Shown here: positions 8,860 through 16,195 of the stretch, piece by piece
Numbering within the stretch: the first letter of the stretch is position 1
Layout: each line of letters opens with the position of its first letter
From: Nitrososphaerota archaeon
Lineage (GTDB): Archaea > Thermoproteota > Nitrososphaeria > Nitrososphaerales > Nitrosopumilaceae
DNA: 46,724 nucleotides
NCBI GenBank assembly: GCA_021325615.1
Contig: JAJPGU010000027.1
Location: 1-46,724 of the forward strand
Direction: 5' to 3'
Translations under genes and position numbers: made by a program
Notes under the pieces: generated by a model
Told to the model about the DNA's origin: nothing
The model's input: only the letters and a program-made list of their open reading frames with translations
The model's database searches: none

Positions 8860-9126
8860 CTATCCAGTCTTGTCAAACTTTGCAAATGGGACAAGTTCGC
8901 TCATGTAGTCTGACGCCTTGAGAAACTTGAGGCCTTTCTCGGTGGGCCTGTAGACCTGTGTCCCCTCCTCGTACTTTAGCAAGTCCGTTTCCCTTAGGAA
9001 CTTGAGGTATTCGGTGAGCTGCGAATAGGAGAGATAGGCCTTGTACATTATCTTTGTCTTGCCTGCTCCGTTCCTTGCAGTCTCCAGTATCATGGTCATT
9101 ATGTCTGTCCTGCTTCGGTACTTCAT
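8860..9126 (-). CDS. Small winged-helix DNA-binding protein
   Basis: The 88-aa protein opens with 'RSRTDIMTMILETARNG', then 'GKTKIMYKAYLSYSQLTEYL' (helix-turn-helix), 'LRETDLLKY' and 'YRPTEKGLKFL' (wing and last helix). This pattern is typical of the short winged-helix regulators that are abundant in Thaumarchaeota. It probably binds DNA as a dimer; the target is unknown. A TATA-like TTATAATAAA lies about 26 bases before the ATG on the minus strand. It does not appear to form an operon with its neighbours. Confidence 0.85.
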   Translation of the reverse strand: MKYRSRTDIMTMILETARNGAGKTKIMYKAYLSYSQLTEYLKFLRETDLLKYEEGTQVYRPTEKGLKFLKASDYMSELVPFAKFDKTG

Positions 9127-9252
9127 CGTGTTTTCTATGCAGTTTTATTATAAAAACGGTTTGTAAAAATGTTCTATCATCAAATTCCATAATGATGTAT
9201 CCTTAATCAGGCTCCGATGCCTCATCTGAAAATGCTGTAACAAGAGACGAAC

Positions 9253-9720
9253 TCAGAGCTGAAGGACAGTTAGAATGAGACTCGGGATGAGAGGCTCGTT
9301 CTGAGGCTTGATGGCCTCGATCCCCACCCCCTCGTCGGGCGCCTCCACCGCCATCATTATGTTAAGGATGTCACCCTTGTAAAGCCGCGTTACTGCCTGA
9401 GTGACTACCACGTCGGTGATGTGCGGATCCCTTATTGTAGCCCTTACATTGGAATTTTCAAGGTCTTTTCCATTTACCCTTATCCAAAAGTCAATCCACC
9501 GAGGCTTGTTTCCTCCAAGCTTGCTTACCTGTGCGCCAGATATGATGAGGTACTCGGCAGTTTTTCCTATCAGGATGCAGTCCTTGGTGAAATCTATCGA
9601 TATCTCGTTTCCAGAGGTGTCCTGGTGCGTGTCAAGAACGACCTTTAAAGGCATCAAACTAATGGGCCGCTGGGTAAGGGTAGATGAGAACTGACCATAT
9701 GCCTTGGTCTCGGGAGTCAA
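9253..9720 (-). CDS. Hypothetical protein, possible C1q/TNF-like jelly roll
   Basis: The 155-aa protein is beta-rich with no signal peptide. Short strands end in the pattern 'GDILNIMMAVEAPDEGVGIE' and then a terminal hydrophobic strand 'SLILTVLQL'. This resembles the C-terminal strands of C1q/TNF-like jelly-roll domains, but only by shape, so the fold is a weak inference. The TTG start at 9720 is supported by an AAAGGAGG ribosome site 8 bases upstream. A 9-codon frame (9717-9746) overlaps the start. Confidence 0.6.
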   Translation of the reverse strand: MTPETKAYGQFSSTLTQRPISLMPLKVVLDTHQDTSGNEISIDFTKDCILIGKTAEYLIISGAQVSKLGGNKPRWIDFWIRVNGKDLENSNVRATIRDPHITDVVVTQAVTRLYKGDILNIMMAVEAPDEGVGIEAIKPQNEPLIPSLILTVLQL

Positions 9721-9890
9721 TGCCTGCCTCCTTTGTACTTGCGCATGCTTTCAATGGGCACCTTGGATCCACCCCCTCATGGCAAAACTATAGCGTATCG
9801 CTTTGATAAAATATGGTCTGTCACATCTCCTGACAGACTGCCATACTTTTCAGCAGGGATTTGGAACGCGTCTCCGAGCTTCCCCTTAAC

Positions 9891-9903
9891 CTTTATTAAA
9901 AAT
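9891..9903 (+). promoter_or_regulatory. TATA-like box of purE
   Basis: CTTTATTAAAAAT is centred about 26 bases before the GTG at 9922. It supports that GTG as the true purE start and argues against the in-frame open stretch upstream being coding. Confidence 0.6.
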
Positions 9904-9921
9904 CCGATATTGCATAGACAT

Positions 9922-10494
9922 GTGGCGTACTCAAAAAAGGCACTCGTCGGGATAATCATGGGTTCAAGTTCAGACAGCAAGGTAATGCACGCAGCTGCTG
10001 AGATACTGGACGAGTTCGGGGTAAAGCACGAGGACCAGATAGTTTCAGCACACAGGACTCCCACCAGGCTTGAAGACTATGCCAAGCATGCTGAAAGGGA
10101 AGGCTTCAAGGTAATCATCGCAGGAGCAGGAGGCTCGGCGCACCTGCCCGGAATGATTGCCTCGCACACAATAATCCCGGTAATAGGCGTCCCAATCATG
10201 GTTTACAACGACAAGGGCGGGCAGGACAAATTCAAGTTCTCGGCATTTGGAGGCCTCGACTCGCTCCTCTCAATTTCCGAGATGCCCACCGGCTCTCCGG
10301 TGGTTACTGTTGGTGTCAACAAGGCAGCCAATGCAGGACTTTATGCATTGAAGATCCTAGCAAACGAGCATCCAGACCTAAGGAGGAGGCTCAAGGGATA
10401 CAAGGTGGAGCAGCACAGGTCTGTCATGAAAGAGTCCGAGGAGATGCGAAGGCTCGGCCTTGCAAGGTTTGCAACAAAAAGATTCAAAAAGTGA
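9922..10494 (+). CDS. purE: N5-CAIR mutase PurE
   Basis: PurE moves the carboxyl group of N5-CAIR to give CAIR, the step after PurK. From GTG 9922 the product is 190 aa, close to the usual length. It contains the substrate loop 'GIIMGSSSDSKVM', the catalytic-His motif 'SAHRTP' (H44) and the 'AGAGGSAHLPGMIASHT' loop, then 'PVIGVP'. The frame is open back to 9733, but the extra residues do not look like PurE and would place the TATA-like box inside the gene. The C-terminal 30 residues are basic. The stop is one base from the convergent cyclase gene. Confidence 0.95.
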   Translation: MAYSKKALVGIIMGSSSDSKVMHAAAEILDEFGVKHEDQIVSAHRTPTRLEDYAKHAEREGFKVIIAGAGGSAHLPGMIASHTIIPVIGVPIMVYNDKGGQDKFKFSAFGGLDSLLSISEMPTGSPVVTVGVNKAANAGLYALKILANEHPDLRRRLKGYKVEQHRSVMKESEEMRRLGLARFATKRFKK

Positions 10495-10495
10495 C

Positions 10496-11773
10496 CTAGG
10501 CCTTGAGGTCCGATATCTGTACAAGGTGTCGTGAAAAGTAAATCGGGTATACGGCGCCAGTGGCAGGGTGAGTATAGTTCCACCTCTTGTCATCAGGGTT
10601 TATCTTGGTAAACTGCTCCGCAAACTCCCTTGGAAGCATCTGGTAAACCGAATCGCCGATGGTGGTCTGGTTTGGCTGTGCAAGCGGAAGAATCTTTGAT
10701 ACAATTGTAATGCTGTGCCCAATCAGGTCCGGCTCGGATCCGAGGAAAACTATCCTGTTCTTCCCAGCGTCCACCCCAATCCTGACGCTTATGGTTGGAA
10801 GGCCCAGGCTTGAGAATATTGGGTTGAGCGAGTACTTTATCAGCATGTTCATCGAGTTTGCGCACCTTATGGCATTTTCAGCCATGTTGCCAAACTCCTC
10901 AAGTTCTGGAAAGAAGGCAATCACGGCATCGCCTGCATATTTTAGGACAAACCCGGCATGCTTGGATACAATCACAGACATTTCTTCTGAGAAGACCTTG
11001 ATGAGTCCTGAGAGCTCCTCGGAGCTTAGCAGGGTGGCAAGCTTGGTAGACCCCACTATATCCACGTAAAGTATCGCGACGTTGATCTCCTGCTCGGGCC
11101 AGAGGCTCAGGAACCTGCTTGCAACATACTTGAGGAAGGCCTGCGAGTATGAATCAGACATCTTCATCTTGTACAGTGAGAAATTCCTCTTGACCCTCGT
11201 CATGCTTTCTATCACGACCGAGTCATCCGCAGAGAGTATCTGGAACCGCTCTATTGGCTTTACATGGTATATTATGGATTCAAGCACGTTGAGCGGAACG
11301 AACTTTTTCTCGAGGATGTCATAGTAGCCCTTCTCGCCCTCTATTTGTGGCGGGGCAACCTTGAGGTTCTCAGTTGCAAAGCCAAACGGGAAGGAGGTGT
11401 TCTGGTTCTTTGCCGCAGTGAGTATCACGCTGTCATACTCGTTGAGCGCCAGCGCCTGTTCGTTTTCCACCCCGGACCCAATGTCAATGACCCGGGATAC
11501 CTGAAAAATTGTGATTTTGCCCGTCTTTGAGTTGGATTTTAAAATTTCTACCACGTCGTTTTCAATGTTGTCTGGCACGGTAATCTGTACGAGGTACTTG
11601 TCCTGAAACTCCGACCTGTACATCTCGGTGCCCTTTGCTGCGTGTACCTTTGATCCTACTCCTTTTCCCCTCCCCTTTACCTTGGCTATGTTTACCGAAA
11701 CGTCGATTATCCTTAACGCATCGCTTACGGACATCAGGTCGTTTCTTGGAACCTCTGCCTCAATCCTTATCAT
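10496..11773 (-). CDS. PII-like domain fused to class III nucleotidyl cyclase
   Basis: The 425-aa protein has two recognisable halves. Residues 1 to about 110 follow the PII (GlnB/GlnK) plan: 'MIRIEAEVP..', 'AKVKGRGKGVG' leading into a T-loop with 'TEMYRSEF', then 'YLVQITVPDNIENDVVEIL', 'TGKITIF' and a final 'ALNEYD'. Residues about 225-400 are a class III cyclase catalytic domain: 'YVDIVGST' (first metal Asp), 'LKYAGDAVIAFF' (Lys and second metal Asp) and 'RIGVDAG'. In the transition-state motif the usual N-x3-R reads T-x3-K ('GHSITIVSK'). It may sense energy or nitrogen state and make, or only bind, a nucleotide. No membrane segment is seen. Domain calls are by eye. Confidence 0.8.
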   Translation of the reverse strand: MIRIEAEVPRNDLMSVSDALRIIDVSVNIAKVKGRGKGVGSKVHAAKGTEMYRSEFQDKYLVQITVPDNIENDVVEILKSNSKTGKITIFQVSRVIDIGSGVENEQALALNEYDSVILTAAKNQNTSFPFGFATENLKVAPPQIEGEKGYYDILEKKFVPLNVLESIIYHVKPIERFQILSADDSVVIESMTRVKRNFSLYKMKMSDSYSQAFLKYVASRFLSLWPEQEINVAILYVDIVGSTKLATLLSSEELSGLIKVFSEEMSVIVSKHAGFVLKYAGDAVIAFFPELEEFGNMAENAIRCANSMNMLIKYSLNPIFSSLGLPTISVRIGVDAGKNRIVFLGSEPDLIGHSITIVSKILPLAQPNQTTIGDSVYQMLPREFAEQFTKINPDDKRWNYTHPATGAVYPIYFSRHLVQISDLKA

Positions 11774-11885
11774 TTTATAGTCCTAGGCAAAGTTGTGCGC
11801 CGACCAAATTTAAATCACGGCGTAACTTGCGCCATTTGGGAGTTTGCTGATGATTTAATTACAATGCCACATACAGGATGCTGGG

Positions 11886-12428
11886 TTGGAGATAAAGGAC
11901 ATACTGTACCAGGCAATTTCCGAGTACGAGGAGAAGAGGATAGTTTCGGACATAGCTCAGGGCGAGAGTGCTGAAGCAATCAGTACAATTTTCAGCCACT
12001 GCATGAAGAACATGAGAGAGGTAGGCTCGGACACCCCAGAAATGCGCAGTGCCCTTGCCGAGGGCCTCACACATTACATGCTGACCGTGGCCCTGATACC
12101 AAGCCAGAGAAAGACCACCTTTGGCTCGGTCGAGATCGACGTCGCCGTGCCTGACGCAAGGACACTCTCACTCACCCCGGATGATGTGGTTGTAATCCAT
12201 TTTTCAAAAACCGACAACCTTTCTGAGATAAAGGAACATCTTGAAAGGCTCAAGAAGATCCAGCCCAGGACCGAGAACATCTGGGTGGTAGTAGACAAGC
12301 CAGTTGCTGTCGATGCCAAGGTCTACGCTCTCTCAGATGGCCAGTTCACCTTTGCAAACATGATAAACGACCTGATAAGCTTTTCATCAGGGAAAAAGCA
12401 ATCAAAGCTCAAGATTTTCAGGATATAA
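11886..12428 (+). CDS. Conserved-looking hypothetical protein
   Basis: The 180-aa soluble protein starts at TTG 11886, about 27 bases after a TATA-like GATTTAATTA. The N-terminal 70 residues are helical. The second half alternates strands and helices ('FGSVEIDVAVPDARTL', 'DDVVVIHFSK', 'RTENIWVVVD'). The order E-x-D strand followed by a strand ending in a basic residue loosely resembles a PD-(D/E)xK nuclease core, but this is only a guess. Its 3' end overlaps the bioD 3' end by 11 bases tail-to-tail. I do not recognise the family. Confidence 0.7.
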   Translation: MEIKDILYQAISEYEEKRIVSDIAQGESAEAISTIFSHCMKNMREVGSDTPEMRSALAEGLTHYMLTVALIPSQRKTTFGSVEIDVAVPDARTLSLTPDDVVVIHFSKTDNLSEIKEHLERLKKIQPRTENIWVVVDKPVAVDAKVYALSDGQFTFANMINDLISFSSGKKQSKLKIFRI

Positions 12429-13110
12429 GCGAATTAAGATCAATGTTTTTCCCCACGATATCCGCCATCATGTCTGGCCGCTGAGAATAATTTACACGTG
12501 GAATTACCCCAAGAATCTTCAGGCCAGTTATCTCATGCAGTGTGGCAGGAGCGCTTCCTTCCTCAGGACCGCCCTTTTCATCATAATAGTTGATTACCAA
12601 CCCCTTTACAGGAATGCCGTATTTCCTACAAGCCTCTACAGTCATCATGGTATGGTTCAGGGTCCCAAGGGCAGAGCGCGTCACGATGATTGCTTCAAGC
12701 CCCATCTCCACTATCATGTTTGCAACAAAATAATCCCTCCTGATAGGTGTCATTATCCCGCCTATGCCCTCTACAAGCAACATCTGGTGCCTTTTCCTGA
12801 GAAGCTCGAATTTTTTCAGGACCTGTTCCATGTCAATTTCAGTTTTTAGTGTTTTTGACGCGTCATACGGGGACACTGGCAGTGGCAGGAAGACGGGATT
12901 GATTTCCGACTCGTCGTCGCCAACCTTTGCCGCCTCACAGAGAAGTTCCACGTCTTCCGACTTGAACCTGGCTTTCCTTTCTTTGCCGCTTGCGATTGGC
13001 TTCATGATACCAACGTCTATTCCCCTATCCCTAAGGGACCATGCAAGGGAGGCCGTGATAGCAGTCTTTCCGACGCCGGTGTCCGTGCCTGTTACAAAGT
13101 AGGATTTCAC
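12418..13110 (-). CDS. bioD: Dethiobiotin synthetase BioD
   Basis: BioD closes the ureido ring of biotin from DAPA, CO2 and ATP. From GTG 13110 the product is 230 aa with P-loop 'VTGTDTGVGKTAI' (residues about 6-18), 'GIMKPIASG', 'VEGIGGIMTPI' and 'VIVTRSALGTLNHT', the standard BioD motif set. The frame is open upstream to 13266, but those residues do not resemble BioD, and a TATA-like box at 13132-13143 sits 27 bases before the GTG. The other biotin genes in this window (bioA, bioB, bioF) lie 17-28 kb away. Confidence 0.93.
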   Translation of the reverse strand: MKSYFVTGTDTGVGKTAITASLAWSLRDRGIDVGIMKPIASGKERKARFKSEDVELLCEAAKVGDDESEINPVFLPLPVSPYDASKTLKTEIDMEQVLKKFELLRKRHQMLLVEGIGGIMTPIRRDYFVANMIVEMGLEAIIVTRSALGTLNHTMMTVEACRKYGIPVKGLVINYYDEKGGPEEGSAPATLHEITGLKILGVIPRVNYSQRPDMMADIVGKNIDLNSLIS

Positions 13111-13131
13111 GTAAGACCAACCGATAGAGAT

Positions 13132-13143
13132 CCTTAATAATTC
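13132..13143 (-). promoter_or_regulatory. TATA-like box of bioD
   Basis: On the minus strand the sequence reads GAATTATTAAGG, centred about 27 bases before the bioD GTG. It fits an archaeal promoter for a leaderless message and fixes the bioD start. Confidence 0.55.
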
Positions 13144-13243
13144 ACCGAAGAAGCCCAAGGAAAAACCAATTATTTCGTTTGCCAGTTCTCCAAAATGAGA
13201 AAAACCCCATATCCTTATATCGTGCGAGCAAGCAGACGAACCC

Positions 13244-13489
13244 GTGAAATTCTCTTTTTCCCACAACCCCCAGACCAGAGGATATGTCGCATATTATTCG
13301 ATAGTTCTGTCAGTCGTCAGCGGTACCGTAGCTCTTGCATCCCTCCACATAATGCAGCAAGGAGTATTCCAGAGCGTGATGGTATTCTTTGAAGGATTTT
13401 TCTCACTCTTTATGCTTAGCAGGAACAAGAAGGTTGCAAATGCGTTCCTCTCCCACCTCGCATCGTTTGCCAGAATAACTGGGATATAG
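13244..13489 (+). CDS. Small hypothetical membrane protein
   Basis: The 81-aa protein starts at GTG 13244, about 28 bases after a TATA-like CCTTATAT (13212-13219). It has two hydrophobic helices (about residues 16-37 and 43-60) and a basic tail. No known family is recognised. It is divergent from bioD and convergent with the large surface-protein gene, whose stop is 5 bases away. An overlapping longer frame in another phase has no matching promoter spacing. Confidence 0.6.
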   Translation: MKFSFSHNPQTRGYVAYYSIVLSVVSGTVALASLHIMQQGVFQSVMVFFEGFFSLFMLSRNKKVANAFLSHLASFARITGI

Positions 13490-13493
13490 ATCC

Positions 13494-16163
13494 CTACTCA
13501 GAATTTGACATCCTTTCCCTAATCTCGGCAAACCTTTCCGCAATCCCGATCCTTTCTGATATCCCGTCAAGCATCTCCCTCTTCCTGAGCACCACGAATG
13601 CAGCGGCTCCAGCCCCCGGGATTATGAAGAGGAGCGGGCTTACCCCAAAAATCGAAAAGGCTGGCTGTTGGTTACCTGAGGATGTACCACCTACTGGTCC
13701 AAGAGGCGGGTTTACCGAAACCTGTTTTGTCGCCGTCACCGCTTGGTAGAGTCCTCCGCCAACATCTGCCTCTATTCCCACCGTAGTTGGATTGGTGACA
13801 GTCATCAAGATTGTCGCCTTACCATCCTTGTCAGTTACCGCATCCATTTGGTTGACTGTGGCTCCCGTCACTTTCCATGAAACTCCGATACCGGCAAGGT
13901 TCACTTTTTTATAAGACACCGTGGCGGTAGCGGTGAGTTTGGCGTTGTTATCAACATGGTCCACCGAGTCAATTGTGACGGCAGGAATGAAACTTGTAAC
14001 CGCAATGTCAAATTTTGAAAGAGGTATGTTGTCAGCAAGGACCGCAATTTCGGCGGTTCCAGAAGATTTTGGCGTTGCATCAAACGTTGTATAATAAGAG
14101 CCTTGTTTTATCAGGATACTCTGCGGAACCTCAAGTACCGTGGAATTGCTTGACACAAGCTTTATGGCAGTATCCGTGTCAGCCACAATTGGAAGCTGCT
14201 TATCATCAAGCAGTTCGACTGAAAAGAGAGATTTGGTGTCGGCAAAAATTTGATCTGGGTATCCAAGTACGGCGCTATTTGGCTTTGAGGACTGACCCGT
14301 AACTGTGAAACTTGTGGCATAGTCTGGAGTCGTTATGGCAATGTTCTGCGATCCATCCTTCAAGAGGGTCTCTTCTGTAAGGAAAACAGGATTGGTGTCG
14401 GGTACGGTGAGTTGGATTGGAGAGATGGATTGTTGAGGCGAAACGAGTGCCACAAAGTCTTTCTTTAATGAATCGAGTGCGCCATTGCTAGTTTCATATA
14501 TCGCGAGCGGAAACTGCGTGTCCGGCAAGACGGTGGAGACCAGCGGGTCTGCAACAAGGGTTGATGCGGCCCGAGTGGGGGCTGTAATTACCGGTGTCAC
14601 CTGTTGCGGGCTGTCAGAAACGACATTTAGTGTTACAGGGTTTGCAGTACTTCCCACCTGTCCGAATACGAGGGCTGATTGGTCGCCGTAGTTCATCGGA
14701 GTATTGGACACGGAGACGGTAGAGGTATCGGAAGAATCTATCCTAAATGAAAGTCCTGATTTTGCAAGAGCTGGATACCCAGAAGAATCCTTCAGTGCCA
14801 AGATGCCAATTAATTCTTGGTTTCCCGTTGCAAGTATAGGCAACTGATAGAAGCAAGGGTATTTGTCATCCAAGACATAATTCTGCGCAAATGTAACAAT
14901 CTGGACTTGTGTTGTCGAAACCGGATACGGGGTTGCATTGCAAACCGAAGTTCCGGTCCCGGTTGCGGTAGTGGTGGTGCTGGAAGTTGTCGACCCTACG
15001 TTTGTCGAGGTGCTCCCCGATACTGTGGTACTGGATGTGGATGTTCCGCTTGAACTTGTCGTTCCCGTGGTCGTCGTGGTACCAGAAGATCCAGCCGATG
15101 AGGAAGATCCCGTCGTTGCGGTAGTAGTAATAGTGGTGGTTGTCGGAATGGTGCTAATCATATAGCCCTTGGCTGAAATCTCGACATTGTATGTGGCATT
15201 TATGCCCGCGGTAAATTCAACCGGTACGTATCCCCAGTAGGAACCCTTCTTGATGAGGATATCATCATTTACCTGTGCAAAAGGGTCCTGATAGCTTGTG
15301 TTGCTGGAAGTTGTATCCTGAGTATTGACCAGCTGAACTGAAACATGGATGTCGTTTTTGGCAATTACTGGGTTTCCCCCAGAGTCATGCAACTGCACGA
15401 CGACGTAGCTTATCGAGTCTTTAATGTCGTTTACAAGGGGCGGAAATGCATAGGCCTGCAATACGTACGGGGTAGCAACGTTGGTAATCGTCACCTGGGT
15501 AGAAACGGGTTGCATGGAGGGGGCTGATGCATAAAGATAAACATTGCCTGGAGCATTGATGGTGAACTTGCTCGTTGCAAAATACGACCCTTGCGGTATG
15601 ATAATCTGGCTGTTACCCAAATTTACCACATTACTGTCTGATACACTTAGTTTGATCGGCGTATCGCTGGTGACAGGAGTTGGAACCCCGTCGGAATTGA
15701 CGGTTTCGACCGACAAGAATCCCTGACTGGCACCAGGGGTTGAGAATGCACGTGGTGTGGCTTTTATCAGTAGGGTTGTAGGCTGTTGCGAATTAGGGTA
15801 AATGGTCACTGGCATCTCTAGTGGTGAGAATCCAGATGCCGCCATGTTGATGGTAACCTGCCCCGGGTTGATGCCTCGTACCTTGATGTCGTATGCATTA
15901 TGAGTCGAATCATCCTCAATTCCAAGCACCTGAACAACTGAAGAGTCAGAAGAAGTTGCAATCAGATCATTTACTTCATCGCCGAAGGTTTTGGGGGTAA
16001 CTTGAATCACGCCGTCAGTGTTTACCATCATCTGGTTTGGCACAAGCTTTGCATCTAGCTGGCCAGACTCACCATCTGCAAAAGCATATGACGGAAAAAT
16101 TACCAGAATGAAAGCCAGGATTGTGAGGTATCTCAAGTTACTAAAAATCCACCAATAAGTCAT
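13494..16163 (-). CDS. Large secreted Ig-like surface protein with C-terminal anchor
   Basis: From ATG 16163 the product is 889 aa. Residues 9-28 form a signal peptide ending 'PSYAFA', with cleavage probably just after it. The body is made of beta-sandwich repeats of bacterial Ig-like/invasin character ('DGVIQVTPKTFGD', 'VTINMAASGF', 'LLIKATPRAFSTPG'). A Thr/Ser/Gly-rich spacer of about 75 residues lies at about 335-408. A final Ig-like unit is followed by a membrane helix at about 838-858 and a basic, helical cytoplasmic tail. The frame is open back to 16349, but that part overlaps the upstream gene and precedes the signal peptide. It follows the pilus platform gene by 33 bases on the same strand. 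Likely roles are adhesin or S-layer-associated anchor; no function is shown. Confidence 0.8.
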   Translation of the reverse strand: MTYWWIFSNLRYLTILAFILVIFPSYAFADGESGQLDAKLVPNQMMVNTDGVIQVTPKTFGDEVNDLIATSSDSSVVQVLGIEDDSTHNAYDIKVRGINPGQVTINMAASGFSPLEMPVTIYPNSQQPTTLLIKATPRAFSTPGASQGFLSVETVNSDGVPTPVTSDTPIKLSVSDSNVVNLGNSQIIIPQGSYFATSKFTINAPGNVYLYASAPSMQPVSTQVTITNVATPYVLQAYAFPPLVNDIKDSISYVVVQLHDSGGNPVIAKNDIHVSVQLVNTQDTTSSNTSYQDPFAQVNDDILIKKGSYWGYVPVEFTAGINATYNVEISAKGYMISTIPTTTTITTTATTGSSSSAGSSGTTTTTGTTSSSGTSTSSTTVSGSTSTNVGSTTSSTTTTATGTGTSVCNATPYPVSTTQVQIVTFAQNYVLDDKYPCFYQLPILATGNQELIGILALKDSSGYPALAKSGLSFRIDSSDTSTVSVSNTPMNYGDQSALVFGQVGSTANPVTLNVVSDSPQQVTPVITAPTRAASTLVADPLVSTVLPDTQFPLAIYETSNGALDSLKKDFVALVSPQQSISPIQLTVPDTNPVFLTEETLLKDGSQNIAITTPDYATSFTVTGQSSKPNSAVLGYPDQIFADTKSLFSVELLDDKQLPIVADTDTAIKLVSSNSTVLEVPQSILIKQGSYYTTFDATPKSSGTAEIAVLADNIPLSKFDIAVTSFIPAVTIDSVDHVDNNAKLTATATVSYKKVNLAGIGVSWKVTGATVNQMDAVTDKDGKATILMTVTNPTTVGIEADVGGGLYQAVTATKQVSVNPPLGPVGGTSSGNQQPAFSIFGVSPLLFIIPGAGAAAFVVLRKREMLDGISERIGIAERFAEIRERMSNSE
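14937..15160 (-). repeat. Low-complexity Thr/Ser/Gly-coding tract
   Basis: This part of the surface-protein gene codes for an almost pure run of Thr, Ser, Gly and Val. On the + strand it is rich in GTnGTn triplets. It separates two groups of Ig-like repeats and is probably an O-glycosylated stalk. Such tracts can change length by slippage. Confidence 0.7.
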
Positions 16164-16195
16164 ATAAGAGGCGGTATGACTTTTCCGATGACATA

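Noticed and set aside
9733-9921. In-frame N-terminal extension of PurE
   Set aside because: The residues do not match PurE, and the TATA-like box and GTG 9922 give a better start.
13111-13266. In-frame extension of BioD
   Set aside because: It lies upstream of the P-loop strand and overlaps the promoter; GTG 13110 fits the family.
14938-15165. + strand frame rich in Val, Glu and Asp
   Set aside because: It is the mirror of the Thr/Ser-coding tract of the surface-protein gene, so it is a shadow.
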